Assembly (NCBI RefSeq): GCF_012275575.1
Contig: NZ_NPIH01000108.1
Span: 1-64,000 of the forward strand
Source: Paraburkholderia sp. SG-MS1
GTDB taxonomy: Bacteria > Pseudomonadota > Gammaproteobacteria > Burkholderiales > Burkholderiaceae
Reading direction: 5' to 3'
Length of the DNA stretch: 64,000 bases
Below the pieces are notes generated by a model that had not been told where the DNA came from, did no database searches, and saw nothing but the letters and a program-made list of their open reading frames with translations. Shown here one piece after another: positions 9,426 to 17,086 of this stretch; position 1 is the first letter of the stretch, and each line of letters starts with the position of its first letter. A program made the position numbers and the translations under genes.

Positions 9426-10019
9426 ATGCAAACAGCAATCCGGATTGGAATGCGCCAGGATTTCGACAACTCGGACATCAACGAGATGTACCGCCTGCGG
9501 GCACGGGTGTTTCACGGGCGGCTCGGCTGGGATGTCCCGACCATAGCGGGCATGGAGATCGACGGCTATGACGCCCTCGGGCCGTACTACATGCTGATTC
9601 AGAGCGAAGACCGGAAGTTGCGCGGCTGTTGGCGCATGATGCCAACCGAAGGCCCCAATATGCTGAAAGACACTTTCCCCCAGCTACTGCACGGCGAGCA
9701 GGCTCCGGTCGGGCGGCATATCTGGGAGTTGAGCCGGTTTGCGATCGAAACCGGTGGCGAAGAGCAGTCGTTCGGCTTCACGGACATGACGATCCAGGCG
9801 ATTCAGGAAGTCATGAAATTCGCGCAGCGAATGGGTATCACGCAGTACGTCACCGTGACCACCACGCCGATCGAGCGACTCCTGCGCAGGACCGGCATCG
9901 ACATCAGCCGGCTTGGCGCGCCGGTGCAGATCGGCGTGGAGCGCGCGGTGGCGCTGAACGTTGCCGTGAGCCCGAAGACCCTCACGGCCCTGTTCGGGCC
10001 GGTGGCGGTTGCGGCTTAG
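9426..10019 (+). CDS. braI: Acyl-homoserine-lactone synthase (LuxI family)
   Basis: 197 aa. Makes an AHL signal from S-adenosylmethionine and an acyl carrier. The invariant LuxI residues are present: Arg25, Phe29, Trp35, Asp46, Asp49, Arg70, Phe84, Glu101 and Arg104. The ATG at 9426 follows AGGAGA at the right distance; an earlier in-frame ATG (9396) lacks such a site. Regulated by the dyad at 9339-9360. In the Paraburkholderia BraI group the product is usually 3-oxo-C14-HSL, but acyl length cannot be read from sequence. Confidence 0.9.
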   Translation: MQTAIRIGMRQDFDNSDINEMYRLRARVFHGRLGWDVPTIAGMEIDGYDALGPYYMLIQSEDRKLRGCWRMMPTEGPNMLKDTFPQLLHGEQAPVGRHIWELSRFAIETGGEEQSFGFTDMTIQAIQEVMKFAQRMGITQYVTVTTTPIERLLRRTGIDISRLGAPVQIGVERAVALNVAVSPKTLTALFGPVAVAA

Positions 10020-10144
10020 TCCGGCGGCGGGTTCGCGCCTGGCGTCGGTTCACGCAAGCGCGTCCACCTGGGTTGCGGGCCATGCGGTTGACCGGGACAA
10101 ACGGTGTGCCGCGGCTGTGTTGCGTCGGGTCGGTACGCCGGAAC

Positions 10145-10762
10145 TCAGGAGCCGAACATTCGTTCGAGCGCATTCTCGAGATGCGCGCGCATCGCCGCGG
10201 CGGCAGCCGCCGCGTCTTTGTGGCAAATCGCATCGAGCACCGCCCTGTGCTCGGCCTGGACGAGCCGCTGACGCTCCACCGTCTTGACGAGCGAAAGGTT
10301 GCGCGACAGGTTCATGCTGAACAGGATCTGTTCCTCGATGAACGACATGACCGTGACGAAAAACGGGTTCTTCGACGCGCGCGCCACGGCCAGATGAAAC
10401 AGAAAGTCGTCCTGCGCGGCCGCGCCCGCCTCGGTCACGATGCGAAATTCGTAGCATCGCCGAATGTCGGACAGCGTTTCGAGCGGCGCGAAACGGCGCA
10501 CGTCCGGATCGGGCCGCCGCGCGACCGTCGTGCCCGAACCATGCCGCGTCATGATGATGCCGTCCGCCCGCAGGCGCGCCAGTGCTTCGGGCACGGTCGG
10601 CCGCGAGGTCGCAAACCGTTCCGCCAGCGCGTGCTCGGTTGGCAAGCGCTCACCTTCCTTGTATTGCCCTTCAAGAATGCGATTGAGGATGTCGCCGTAG
10701 ATCTTGTCGGGCAGGCCTGTGGCTTTGCGCTCGTTCATCGGCGAAACAGCTTGTCTGAACAT
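10145..10762 (-). CDS. GntR/FadR-type regulator with shortened FCD effector domain
   Basis: 205 aa. The N-terminal winged helix (about 17-85) is complete: KIYGDILNRILEGQYKEGERLPTE, then the recognition helix SRPTVPEALARL. The C-terminal FCD domain is abnormal. The first helix ends at FRIVTEAGAAAQ and is followed directly by DDFLFHLAVARASKNPFF, so the segment of roughly 35-45 residues that normally separates them is missing without a frameshift. The D-x-x-x-H metal/ligand motif and the last helices remain. Ligand binding may be lost or altered. The start at 10762 is preferred over 10738, but neither has a strong ribosome site. It diverges from uspA and converges on luxI. Confidence 0.72.
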   Translation of the reverse strand: MFRQAVSPMNERKATGLPDKIYGDILNRILEGQYKEGERLPTEHALAERFATSRPTVPEALARLRADGIIMTRHGSGTTVARRPDPDVRRFAPLETLSDIRRCYEFRIVTEAGAAAQDDFLFHLAVARASKNPFFVTVMSFIEEQILFSMNLSRNLSLVKTVERQRLVQAEHRAVLDAICHKDAAAAAAAMRAHLENALERMFGS

Positions 10763-10893
10763 CACTTGATTGTCAGGCCGACTTTGGCCGTCCTTTATGG
10801 AAATATGCGTCCTGAATCGAGTCCCGGATTCGCCAGCTGCCGTGCTGTCACGCCTGGCGGTAAGCACACCACACCCAAGAATTCGACAAGAGT

Positions 10894-10907
10894 TTGATTT
10901 ACATCCT
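10894..10907 (+). promoter_or_regulatory. Candidate FNR box upstream of uspA
   Basis: TTGAT-TTAC-ATCCT matches the FNR consensus TTGAT-N4-ATCAA at 8 of 10 defined positions and lies about 112 bp before the UspA start. An FNR protein with complete cysteines is encoded 800 bp downstream, which makes anaerobic control plausible. Confidence 0.4.
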
Positions 10908-11018
10908 GGTTGAGTGCATCTTTTTCGGCCATCATCTAAGCTTCGTTGGTATAAAAGATCAAGGAGCCGGGCCGTGAAAAGGGCTACGGCATACGGATTT
11001 TTCAGACGCGGAGTCGCC

Positions 11019-11492
11019 ATGTACACACGCATCCTTGTAGCGGTCGACGGCAGCAACACTTCCCGCCGTGCATTCGAGGCAGCCCTCGCGCTCGCCAAAT
11101 CCAACGGCGCCGTTCTACGGCCTTTCTACGTTGTCGAAAACACGCCCATGTACTTCGAAGCGCCCGGCTACGACCCGTCGATCCTGCGCAACCGTCTGAT
11201 CGAAGAAGGCAGGGAATTGCGCGCGGAATTCGCGCAGACGATGGCCGAGCAAGGCGTCAAGGGCGACCCGGCCGTCAGCGAGGCATCGTCGCTGGGCGAC
11301 GTGTCGGACATCGTGCTGAAGGCTGCCGCCGAATTCGACGCCGACCTCCTCGTCATGGGCACACATGGCCGGCGTGGCTTTCAACGGCTGATTCTCGGCA
11401 GCGTCGCCGAGCGCTGCGTGCGCCAGGCCACCATCCCCGTGTTGTTGATTCCGGCCGCCGCGGGCCAGGACAAGGAACCGGCCACCCCGTAA
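11019..11492 (+). CDS. Universal stress protein, UspA family
   Basis: 157 aa single-domain protein. It begins ILVAVDGSNTSRRAF and has the ATP-binding signature G-T-H-G-x9-GS (GTHGRRGFQRLILGSV) near residue 115, so it should be of the nucleotide-binding type. GGAG lies about eight bases before the ATG. Upstream in-frame starts give a Lys/Arg-rich extension and were rejected. It sits between a GntR regulator and FNR, and the FNR-box candidate ahead of it suggests induction at low oxygen, as is common for usp genes in Burkholderia. Confidence 0.88.
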   Translation: MYTRILVAVDGSNTSRRAFEAALALAKSNGAVLRPFYVVENTPMYFEAPGYDPSILRNRLIEEGRELRAEFAQTMAEQGVKGDPAVSEASSLGDVSDIVLKAAAEFDADLLVMGTHGRRGFQRLILGSVAERCVRQATIPVLLIPAAAGQDKEPATP

Positions 11493-11728
11493 CGGTGCAT
11501 CATGCGACTGCTGTTTGCCGTGTGAACCGGCGTCGAGCGATGGCGGCTCATTATGAGCTCCGCACCGCGCGAAGCGCTCAAGAAATACATGGCAGTCCGA
11601 CCGCCCGACCACCTATCCAGGCGCCACAACGCTCAAGATGCCTAACCGGCTGAACGCGTCACTTTGCCGCCAAGCCGGGTTTAGGGCGGATGGGACAATC
11701 GTCATTACTCCGATAATCGCCTGCAGAC

Positions 11729-12523
11729 ATGCTCACTCCTTCCGCTGTAACGCACTCCACCGGTATCGACGGTTCCTCCGCAAGTTCGTCGTCCACGCGC
11801 AGCGGCCGCCGCGCGGCACCGGTGCGGGCAAGCGCGCGCACCACCGCTCGCTGTTCGAGTTGCTCGATGCGGCAACTCTGCATGCCTCAAGGCCTGTCGG
11901 CCGAGGAACTCACGAAACTTGAAACGCTCATCTGCTCCGCGCGCCCGGTCCAGCGCGGCGAAGCGCTCTACCGCAGCGGCGACCGTTTCGACAGCGTCTA
12001 CGCCGTGCGTTCCGGTTCGATGAAAACCGTGATGGCGCACCGCGACGGCCGCGAGCAGGTCACCGGGCTGCGCCTCGCCGGCGAGGCGCTCGGGCTCGAC
12101 GGCATTAGCGAAGACGTCCACGCGTGCAGCGCCGTGGCGCTCGAGGACAGCACCGTCTGCATCGTCCCCTACAGCGCGCTCAAACGTCTGTGCCGCGAAA
12201 TCAGTTCGATGCAGGAGCGCATGCACAAACTGCTGGGCGCGCAAATCGTCCGCGAAGCCACGCAGATGTTGATGCTCGGCTCACTGTCCGCGGACGAACG
12301 GGTCGCCGCCTTCCTGCTGGACGTATCGGAGCGCAATGCGCAGCGCGGTTATTCGTCGGCCGAATTCAACCTGCGCATGACGCGCGACGACATGGGCAGC
12401 TACCTCGGTATGACGCTCGAAACCGTGAGCCGCACCTTGTCAAGATTTCAAAAGCGCGGCCTGATCGACACGCAAGGCAAGCACATCCGCATCGTCGATC
12501 TGGCCCGACTGCGCCAGGTCTGA
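11729..12523 (+). CDS. fnr: FNR-type oxygen-sensing transcriptional regulator
   Basis: 264 aa Crp/Fnr regulator. Cys42, Cys45 and Cys51 (C-x2-C-x5-C) plus Cys144 reproduce the four [4Fe-4S] ligands of E. coli FNR; the 93-residue distance between the third and fourth cysteines is identical. The cyclic-nucleotide-binding-like fold spans about 60-150. The helix-turn-helix DMGSYLGMTLETVSRTL holds the Glu-Ser-Arg that reads TTGAT half-sites. It should dimerise and activate or repress genes under low oxygen. The N-terminal 40 residues are Ser/Ala/Arg-rich and probably disordered. Confidence 0.9.
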   Translation: MLTPSAVTHSTGIDGSSASSSSTRSGRRAAPVRASARTTARCSSCSMRQLCMPQGLSAEELTKLETLICSARPVQRGEALYRSGDRFDSVYAVRSGSMKTVMAHRDGREQVTGLRLAGEALGLDGISEDVHACSAVALEDSTVCIVPYSALKRLCREISSMQERMHKLLGAQIVREATQMLMLGSLSADERVAAFLLDVSERNAQRGYSSAEFNLRMTRDDMGSYLGMTLETVSRTLSRFQKRGLIDTQGKHIRIVDLARLRQV

Positions 12524-12642
12524 GCCAGTCGCTGGGCTCAGCCGGCGCCCCGCCCACGCTCGTTTGGCGCGATTTCGGCTTGGCATGGCTCCTGCGAGCG
12601 GGTACAGTCTTTAGTCCCTCCCCCGCAAGGAGACCCGGCGAA

Positions 12643-13968
12643 ATGAATCGCGACCCCGCCCCACGTCACCCGCTCGTCCAGCGTCTGATCGACGCGCGTC
12701 AGGTCACTGACGCACTGTTTGCGATCGTCAAACCCGAATTTCTGTATGAACGGCCGATCCGTGAACGCCACCGGATCGTGTTTTACGTCGGCCATCTGGA
12801 AGCGTTCGATCGCAATCTGTTCGATCGACGTGTGTGCGACCTGCCCGCCTTCGCCCCGGAACTCGACCAGCTTTTTGCTTTCGGCATTGACCCGGTCGAC
12901 GGCGGCTTTCCCACCGATCAACCCGGCGACTGGCCGTCGCTCGACACCGTACGCGCGTATGCCTCGCGCGCGCGCAAGCAGATCGACGACGCGCTCGCAC
13001 GTCTCGCGGACGCCGCGAGGTTCGCCCGCGACAGCGCGCAAGCCGACACCTGCCGGCAGTTGCTGAACGTCGCCATCGAGCACCGGCTGATGCATGCCGA
13101 AACGCTCGCATACATGCTTCATCAGTTGCCGCTTGCACAGAAGGTCACCGAACTGCGCGAGTCCGTGGTCACGCATCCCGAGCGCCGGGACGCGTTGGCA
13201 TCGATGGTCGGCGTGCCGGCCGGCGCGGCTGTCCTCGGCATGTCGCGCGATGCCGGCCAGTTCGGTTGGGACAACGAGTTCGGCGAAATGCGCGTGGACG
13301 TGCCCGCCTTCGAGATCGATCGATACATGGTGACGAACGGCGCGTTTCGCGAGTTCATCGAGGCCGGCGGCTATCGCGAATCCAAATGGTGGTCGCAGAA
13401 AGATTGGGCATGGCGGCAAGCCGAACACATCGAGCATCCTGCCTGCTGGTCGCAACGCGAGGCGAGCGGCGAAACAGGCGGCAACGCGAGTGAATGGATG
13501 CTGCGCACGATGTTCGACGACGTGCCGCTGCCGCTCGACTGGCCAGCCTACGTGAGCCATGCCGAAGCCAGTGCCTACGCGCGCTGGGCCGGCAAGTCCC
13601 TGCCCACCGAAGCGCAATGGCAACGCGCGGCGCAAGGCACGCCGCACGCCGAGTCGGGCAATTTCGATTTTCGCAGCTGGGACCCAAAGCCAGTCGACGC
13701 GTATCCGCAGAACGTCAGCGCGTTCGGCGTCGAAGGTCAGTTCGGCAATGGTTGGGAATGGACCTCGACGGTATTCGACGCACTGCCTGGTTTCGAAGCG
13801 TTTCCGTTCTATCCGGGGTATTCAGCCAATTTCTTCGATGGGCAGCATTACGTGCTCAAAGGTGGCTCGGCACGCACCGCGCAGTGCATGCTGCGGCCGG
13901 CTTTCCGCAACTGGTTTCAAGCGCATTATCAGTATGTGTATGCGGGGTTCCGCTGTGTGAAGGCGTGA
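12643..13968 (+). CDS. EgtB/SenA-type iron sulfoxide (selenoxide) synthase
   Basis: 441 aa. The DinB-like N-terminal domain carries the iron-binding His triad: His51 (GHLEAFDRN) and His146/His150 (EHRLMHAET). The C-terminal formylglycine-generating-enzyme-like lectin fold spans about 185-440 and includes GWEWTSTVFD and KGGSARTAQCMLRPAFRNWF. EgtB couples oxygen-dependent C-S bond formation to make ergothioneine; close relatives (SenA) make selenoneine. AAGGAGA precedes the ATG at 12643. No EgtD methyltransferase, EgtE or SenB/SenC lies beside it, so the substrate is unresolved. It follows fnr by 119 bp in the same direction. Confidence 0.82.
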   Translation: MNRDPAPRHPLVQRLIDARQVTDALFAIVKPEFLYERPIRERHRIVFYVGHLEAFDRNLFDRRVCDLPAFAPELDQLFAFGIDPVDGGFPTDQPGDWPSLDTVRAYASRARKQIDDALARLADAARFARDSAQADTCRQLLNVAIEHRLMHAETLAYMLHQLPLAQKVTELRESVVTHPERRDALASMVGVPAGAAVLGMSRDAGQFGWDNEFGEMRVDVPAFEIDRYMVTNGAFREFIEAGGYRESKWWSQKDWAWRQAEHIEHPACWSQREASGETGGNASEWMLRTMFDDVPLPLDWPAYVSHAEASAYARWAGKSLPTEAQWQRAAQGTPHAESGNFDFRSWDPKPVDAYPQNVSAFGVEGQFGNGWEWTSTVFDALPGFEAFPFYPGYSANFFDGQHYVLKGGSARTAQCMLRPAFRNWFQAHYQYVYAGFRCVKA

Positions 13969-13973
13969 CGAAT

Positions 13974-14067
13974 AAAGCGATAGTTGACACATAAGATCGG
14001 CTATCGCTTTACTTTTGGAAAAGTCATCTATCGGCTAACTTTGCGAACAAGATCATTTATCGCTTTG
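13974..14067. repeat. Iterated 28-bp-spaced repeats plus terminal inverted copy
   Basis: Three related direct repeats begin at 13993 (AAGATCGGCTATCGCTTT), 14021 (AAGTCATCTATCGGCTAACT) and 14049 (AAGATCATTTATCGCTTT), spaced exactly 28 bp. A fourth, inverted copy (AAAGCGATAG, 13974-13983) pairs perfectly with CTATCGCTTT at 14001-14010. Helically phased short repeats at a boundary are typical of TnsB-type transposase sites at ends of Tn7-like elements, or of recombinase arm sites. The block starts right after the EgtB-like gene, where gene density and base composition change. Confidence 0.55.
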
Positions 14068-14111
14068 TCGCCGGTTACGCACGCAACAACTTCAAGCGGG
14101 CGTTCTTTCTT

Positions 14112-14567
14112 TTATCCAGAGAAACAGTCGTTCCTCTGGCCCCCTCTGTAAACAATGATCTTGCCGTGCTTGAATAGATTGCCTCGATTGAACGCGAGCC
14201 CCTCGTGCTCGAATTGCGCTTTGAGCGCGCGCAGATTGCGCCCGATCCTTAGAAGCCGCAACCATCTGCACTGTCGACCCAAGCCAAGGCGTCTTTCACG
14301 CAGCTCAAACACCAATGCCGGAAACAACTGGTCCAACCTTGTCGCAGTCACGCCCAGCTTCCCGGCAAGAGCCGAAAACGTTTCATCCGGCGTCTCAACG
14401 AGTGTCGCAGGCAGGAGTTTCACGATTTCGGCCTTGCTCTTTGTGGCTCGCCGGGCCTTTCGTTCGAGAACGATACGCTCGGTCGGTATGCTAACAGCCA
14501 GCAGTCGGCCGCGCAGAATGCTGACAGGTTGTGCGCGGCAAGACTCAACGTCAATGACGCGCGAGTG
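14112..14567 (-). pseudogene. Remnant resembling the C-terminus of a TniQ/TnsD-type protein
   Basis: The minus strand is open from 14567 to a stop at 14112 (about 151 codons) but has no convincing start at its beginning; a GTG at 14423 would give 103 aa. The part from ETPDETFSALAGKLGVTATR to LFPALVFELRERR reads as a helix-turn-helix followed by an Arg-rich segment and EHEGLAFNRGNLFKHG, an arrangement seen at the C-termini of TniQ-family transposition proteins. This assignment is weak. Its position next to the 28-bp repeat array is what makes a transposon origin attractive. No TnsA, B or C genes remain nearby. Confidence 0.35.
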
Positions 14568-14904
14568 TTAGATCTCACGGCTCTCCTCCTTCACAAACGT
14601 GGGACCGTTCGGGCAAAGCTCAAGCAAAATCGGCTCGAATCGCGAACGCTTTACCCAGGCGGCAACCCTCCATCCTCGCAATATTCGTCATTGGGTTCTA
14701 ACGCAGTCATTCATTTTCGTTATGAGTAGAGTGGGGGAACGCCGTTGGAATATTCGGCCGCCTGCCCTGTTATCTTGTCGGTGGCGCGGCTCGCTGAGCG
14801 GTGGGCAGAAGCGCAACCGAATCTTGATAAGGCGTGTCCATTGCAACCTGAGAGCAAGGTTATGGCCTCGTTAGTGGGAATTCTTCAGTGTAGCGAGGCG
14901 AGTT
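14568..14904. other. Gene-poor stretch within the scar region
   Basis: About 340 bp with only short frames. A strong minus-strand ribosome site (AAGGAGGAG, around 14586-14594) precedes a GTG whose frame closes after about 65 codons without recognisable content. The end of the stretch must contain the promoter of the toxin-like gene at 14905. Confidence 0.3.
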
Positions 14905-15636
14905 ATGAATATGGAAGGTTTGAAAAAATTTGAAGCAGTCGACGTGATGACTCTCAAGGACCAAAATCCGCAACACTGGCCAAGGGCCGAGATCGACGAA
15001 ATGTTTCAGTGGGCGAAGTCACTAAACCAATTCCGAAGCTTTCTCACCAATATGGATCACCATGATTGGCGGCGCTACCGGGAAGCTCATGCTTTGGGGG
15101 AAGAGCTGGTAGCCAAAGCCAAGCGCTTGCAAGGGATCGTTAAGATACCGATGCCGAAGGGCCAACTGGGGTACCACGGCTGCACCGCAGCAGCTGCGAA
15201 GGCGATCAAGGAAGGCATCCAGCGCCAGCCGCAGCTCGACTATGAGCCGGACTGGAAGGCATTCTACGTAGGATCGTCACCCGAACACTCGGCTGGGTAC
15301 ATCGACGGTTCGAATCCGAAGGACGGAGGAGCAATACTAAGTATCAACAACGCGACACCGCTGACGCGTATTTACATCAGTAAAACCGTCGTGCATCACG
15401 CACTCACGTCAAAGAAAAAGGCAGAGCTTATCAAGAAGAAGCTCGGCATGAGCACAACGTCCATACTGATGGATGAGCTCGGTAGGCGCAACGAGTACAT
15501 CGAAATGGAAGACGCCGACGGGCACTTCGAGACTATCATTCCTTGGCAGATCGCTGAAAAAACCCTCGAGGCGGAAGACTCAGCCCATCTCGTGGAGTAT
15601 GACCGTGCGCGAGGAGCCTTTATTTTGGCCGGGTAA
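14905..15636 (+). CDS. Exotoxin A-like mono-ADP-ribosyltransferase (DT/ETA group)
   Basis: 243 aa. Residues 88-222 match the catalytic domain of Pseudomonas exotoxin A, which ADP-ribosylates diphthamide on eukaryotic elongation factor 2. Seen: GYHG with His91; Trp117 and Tyr121 in DWKAFYVG; Tyr132 in SAGYIDG; catalytic Glu209 in GHFETIIPWQIAEKT. The spacings His-Tyr 30, Trp-Tyr 4 and Tyr-Tyr 11 equal those of ETA (His440, Trp466, Tyr470, Tyr481); ETA has GRLETILGWPLAERT around Glu553. There is no signal peptide, receptor-binding or translocation domain; the 85-residue N-terminus is charged and helical, so delivery by a secretion system is likely if it is a toxin. GAGGCGAG precedes the ATG. 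Composition is clearly less GC-rich than neighbours, suggesting transfer. No immunity gene is adjacent, which fits a target absent from bacteria. Confidence 0.8.
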   Translation: MNMEGLKKFEAVDVMTLKDQNPQHWPRAEIDEMFQWAKSLNQFRSFLTNMDHHDWRRYREAHALGEELVAKAKRLQGIVKIPMPKGQLGYHGCTAAAAKAIKEGIQRQPQLDYEPDWKAFYVGSSPEHSAGYIDGSNPKDGGAILSINNATPLTRIYISKTVVHHALTSKKKAELIKKKLGMSTTSILMDELGRRNEYIEMEDADGHFETIIPWQIAEKTLEAEDSAHLVEYDRARGAFILAG

Positions 15637-16041
15637 GTCGATGGTCGTCGGCATGAAATAGGCGGTGATTGTGCAGACCCGCGATATCACCGCATCGTGG
15701 GCACCGGTTACGCATTCCAGCCGAACAATGCCCGGTTGCCCGACCTGTCGCGGAGAATTCCGGGGCGAGTGATATCTGCAATTCTCACCACTGCGTTTAA
15801 TGCCCGAAATCTTGGGGTCGTCGCACTCAATCCAGGAGCCGGCGGGCCTTTCCATCGACCGGTTCACCGCTTTCCCTCCCACATGGCCAACCGATCCCTC
15901 TATTCACTCTGACGTCGGACGAAGTGAAGGTAAGTGCGTTTCGGAAGTAAATGTTCGACCGGCCCTTGATAGATAACGGACATACTTTTAGCTGACGCGG
16001 CGCCAACTCGACCCCAGCGACGAGCGCCTCACGCGGGCATC
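15637..16041. other. Gene-poor stretch after the toxin-like gene
   Basis: About 400 bp in which no frame shows recognisable protein content on either strand. It separates the toxin-like gene from decayed metabolic genes and looks like eroded DNA. Confidence 0.35.
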
Positions 16042-16470
16042 TCATCGTCGCCACCGTCGACCCTCAGTTAGATCTTCCGTCGCGCGCAGCTTTTCAAGCA
16101 CTTGCGCAACCTGCGCCAAAGTCAGGCCCCATGCCCGATGATCTGGGCATGTGCCGGTCAGCTTTTCGGCCAGTTCAAGTCTGGAATCAAGGCGCAAAAG
16201 CATCGCGGCCAAACCGCGGTTGCTCACCACCCAGGAAAACAGCCCCTGCTGCCGCACATCCTTCGGTGCCGGCAGCGAAGCCTTCGCGCGACGACCGGAG
16301 CGCCGACGCGCGAAGCATCGCACATGGGCGACGAGTTTCGCCGATACCTCGCCAGCCACCAGCACCAGCGAATACAGCCATACGCCGTCGGGCCCGGCTT
16401 CAGGTCGCGCGCGCAATGAAATGCGCAGAACCAGGCGCCGGGCGCGATCAAAAAGGTGGGCGCGGCTCAT
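16042..16470 (-). CDS. Hypothetical protein
   Basis: 142 aa from an ATG at 16470 (MSRAHLFDRARRLVLRISL). It has a hydrophobic stretch VWLYSLVLVAGEVSAKLVAH near residue 30 and a C-terminal helix LTLAQVAQVLEKLRA. I do not recognise it. The frame stays open upstream to 16629, but that part is antisense to a GMC-oxidoreductase remnant and is not credible. Arg-rich and of uncertain reality; it may be a decayed gene. Confidence 0.3.
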   Translation of the reverse strand: MSRAHLFDRARRLVLRISLRARPEAGPDGVWLYSLVLVAGEVSAKLVAHVRCFARRRSGRRAKASLPAPKDVRQQGLFSWVVSNRGLAAMLLRLDSRLELAEKLTGTCPDHRAWGLTLAQVAQVLEKLRATEDLTEGRRWRR

Positions 16471-16545
16471 ACCCCGGCCAGCACGCGGCGACCAGTGCCG
16501 CGACCGTCGGCGGAAGCGGAAGGCGGCGTATTCCTCTCGAGTTGC

Positions 16546-16737
16546 GGCGATACGCGTGTACCCGACTGCCAACTTCAAATGGGTCCGGTGATGTTCCGCG
16601 ACGAAGGTCTCTCGGCGCCGTTCAATCACGCGTACGCCGCGACGGTGACCATGCTGAAACCGGCCAGCCGCGGAAAGGTGTCATTGCGATCAGTTCGCCC
16701 CGATGCCAAACCGCGCATCCACCACAACCATCTCTGA
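16546..16737 (+). pseudogene. Fragment of a GMC-family (choline/alcohol dehydrogenase) oxidoreductase
   Basis: The translation runs from PDCQLQMGPVMFRDEGL to LKPASRGKVSLRSVRPDAK and PRIHHNHL, then a stop. This is the start of the C-terminal domain of FAD-dependent GMC oxidoreductases, whose consensus reads LRPxSRGxVxLRSxDPxxxPxIxxNYL. The N-terminal FAD domain and the final His-containing active-site block are both missing. It is non-functional and marks a deletion or insertion scar. Confidence 0.65.
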
Positions 16738-16960
16738 GCGGAGGACGATCGCATAACGATTGTCGGCGGGTAAGTCCGGGTCGCGCTTTGTCGGCCAAGG
16801 CTGGCGAAACGCCGCTCAACCATCCGCAACAAGACACATCGCCCTGCTGGCAGGGCGCCACGGGCATCGCGACTTTTTATGGGAATAATCGAGCCGATCG
16901 GGTGTTGTTCGAAAGACACCTGGCTCAGGCGTCGCCCGAACGGGCTGTCGAAAATTTTCG

Positions 16961-17030
16961 GAGAATTGGGACACCGGCAAGCCCATTGAAGACTTGCGGC
17001 GCGAACAGGCCGTGATAGCCGCCGCCGTTC
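16961..17030 (+). pseudogene. Aldehyde dehydrogenase fragment (plus strand)
   Basis: ENWDTGKPIEDLRREQ matches the conserved DTGKP block found near residue 90 of aldehyde dehydrogenases. Only about 23 codons are recognisable. The following part of the same kind of gene is found just downstream on the opposite strand (17087-17302), as if a decaying gene had been split by an inversion. Confidence 0.45.
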
Positions 17031-17086
17031 GAAATGCGGTGGCTTATCGGCTATCCGGAACGGATGCAGCCGCGTTCTTCGCCGAT

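Noticed and set aside
10766..10779. TTGAT half-site before the GntR gene as an FNR box
   Set aside because: Only one half matches; the second half has one of five bases.
12124..12642. Upstream extension of the EgtB-like frame
   Set aside because: It overlaps fnr in another frame; the ATG at 12643 has a strong AAGGAGA site and gives the normal family length.
13974..14067. CRISPR array
   Set aside because: Only three degenerate 18-20-bp repeats with about 10-bp gaps and no cas genes; a transposase or recombinase site array fits better.
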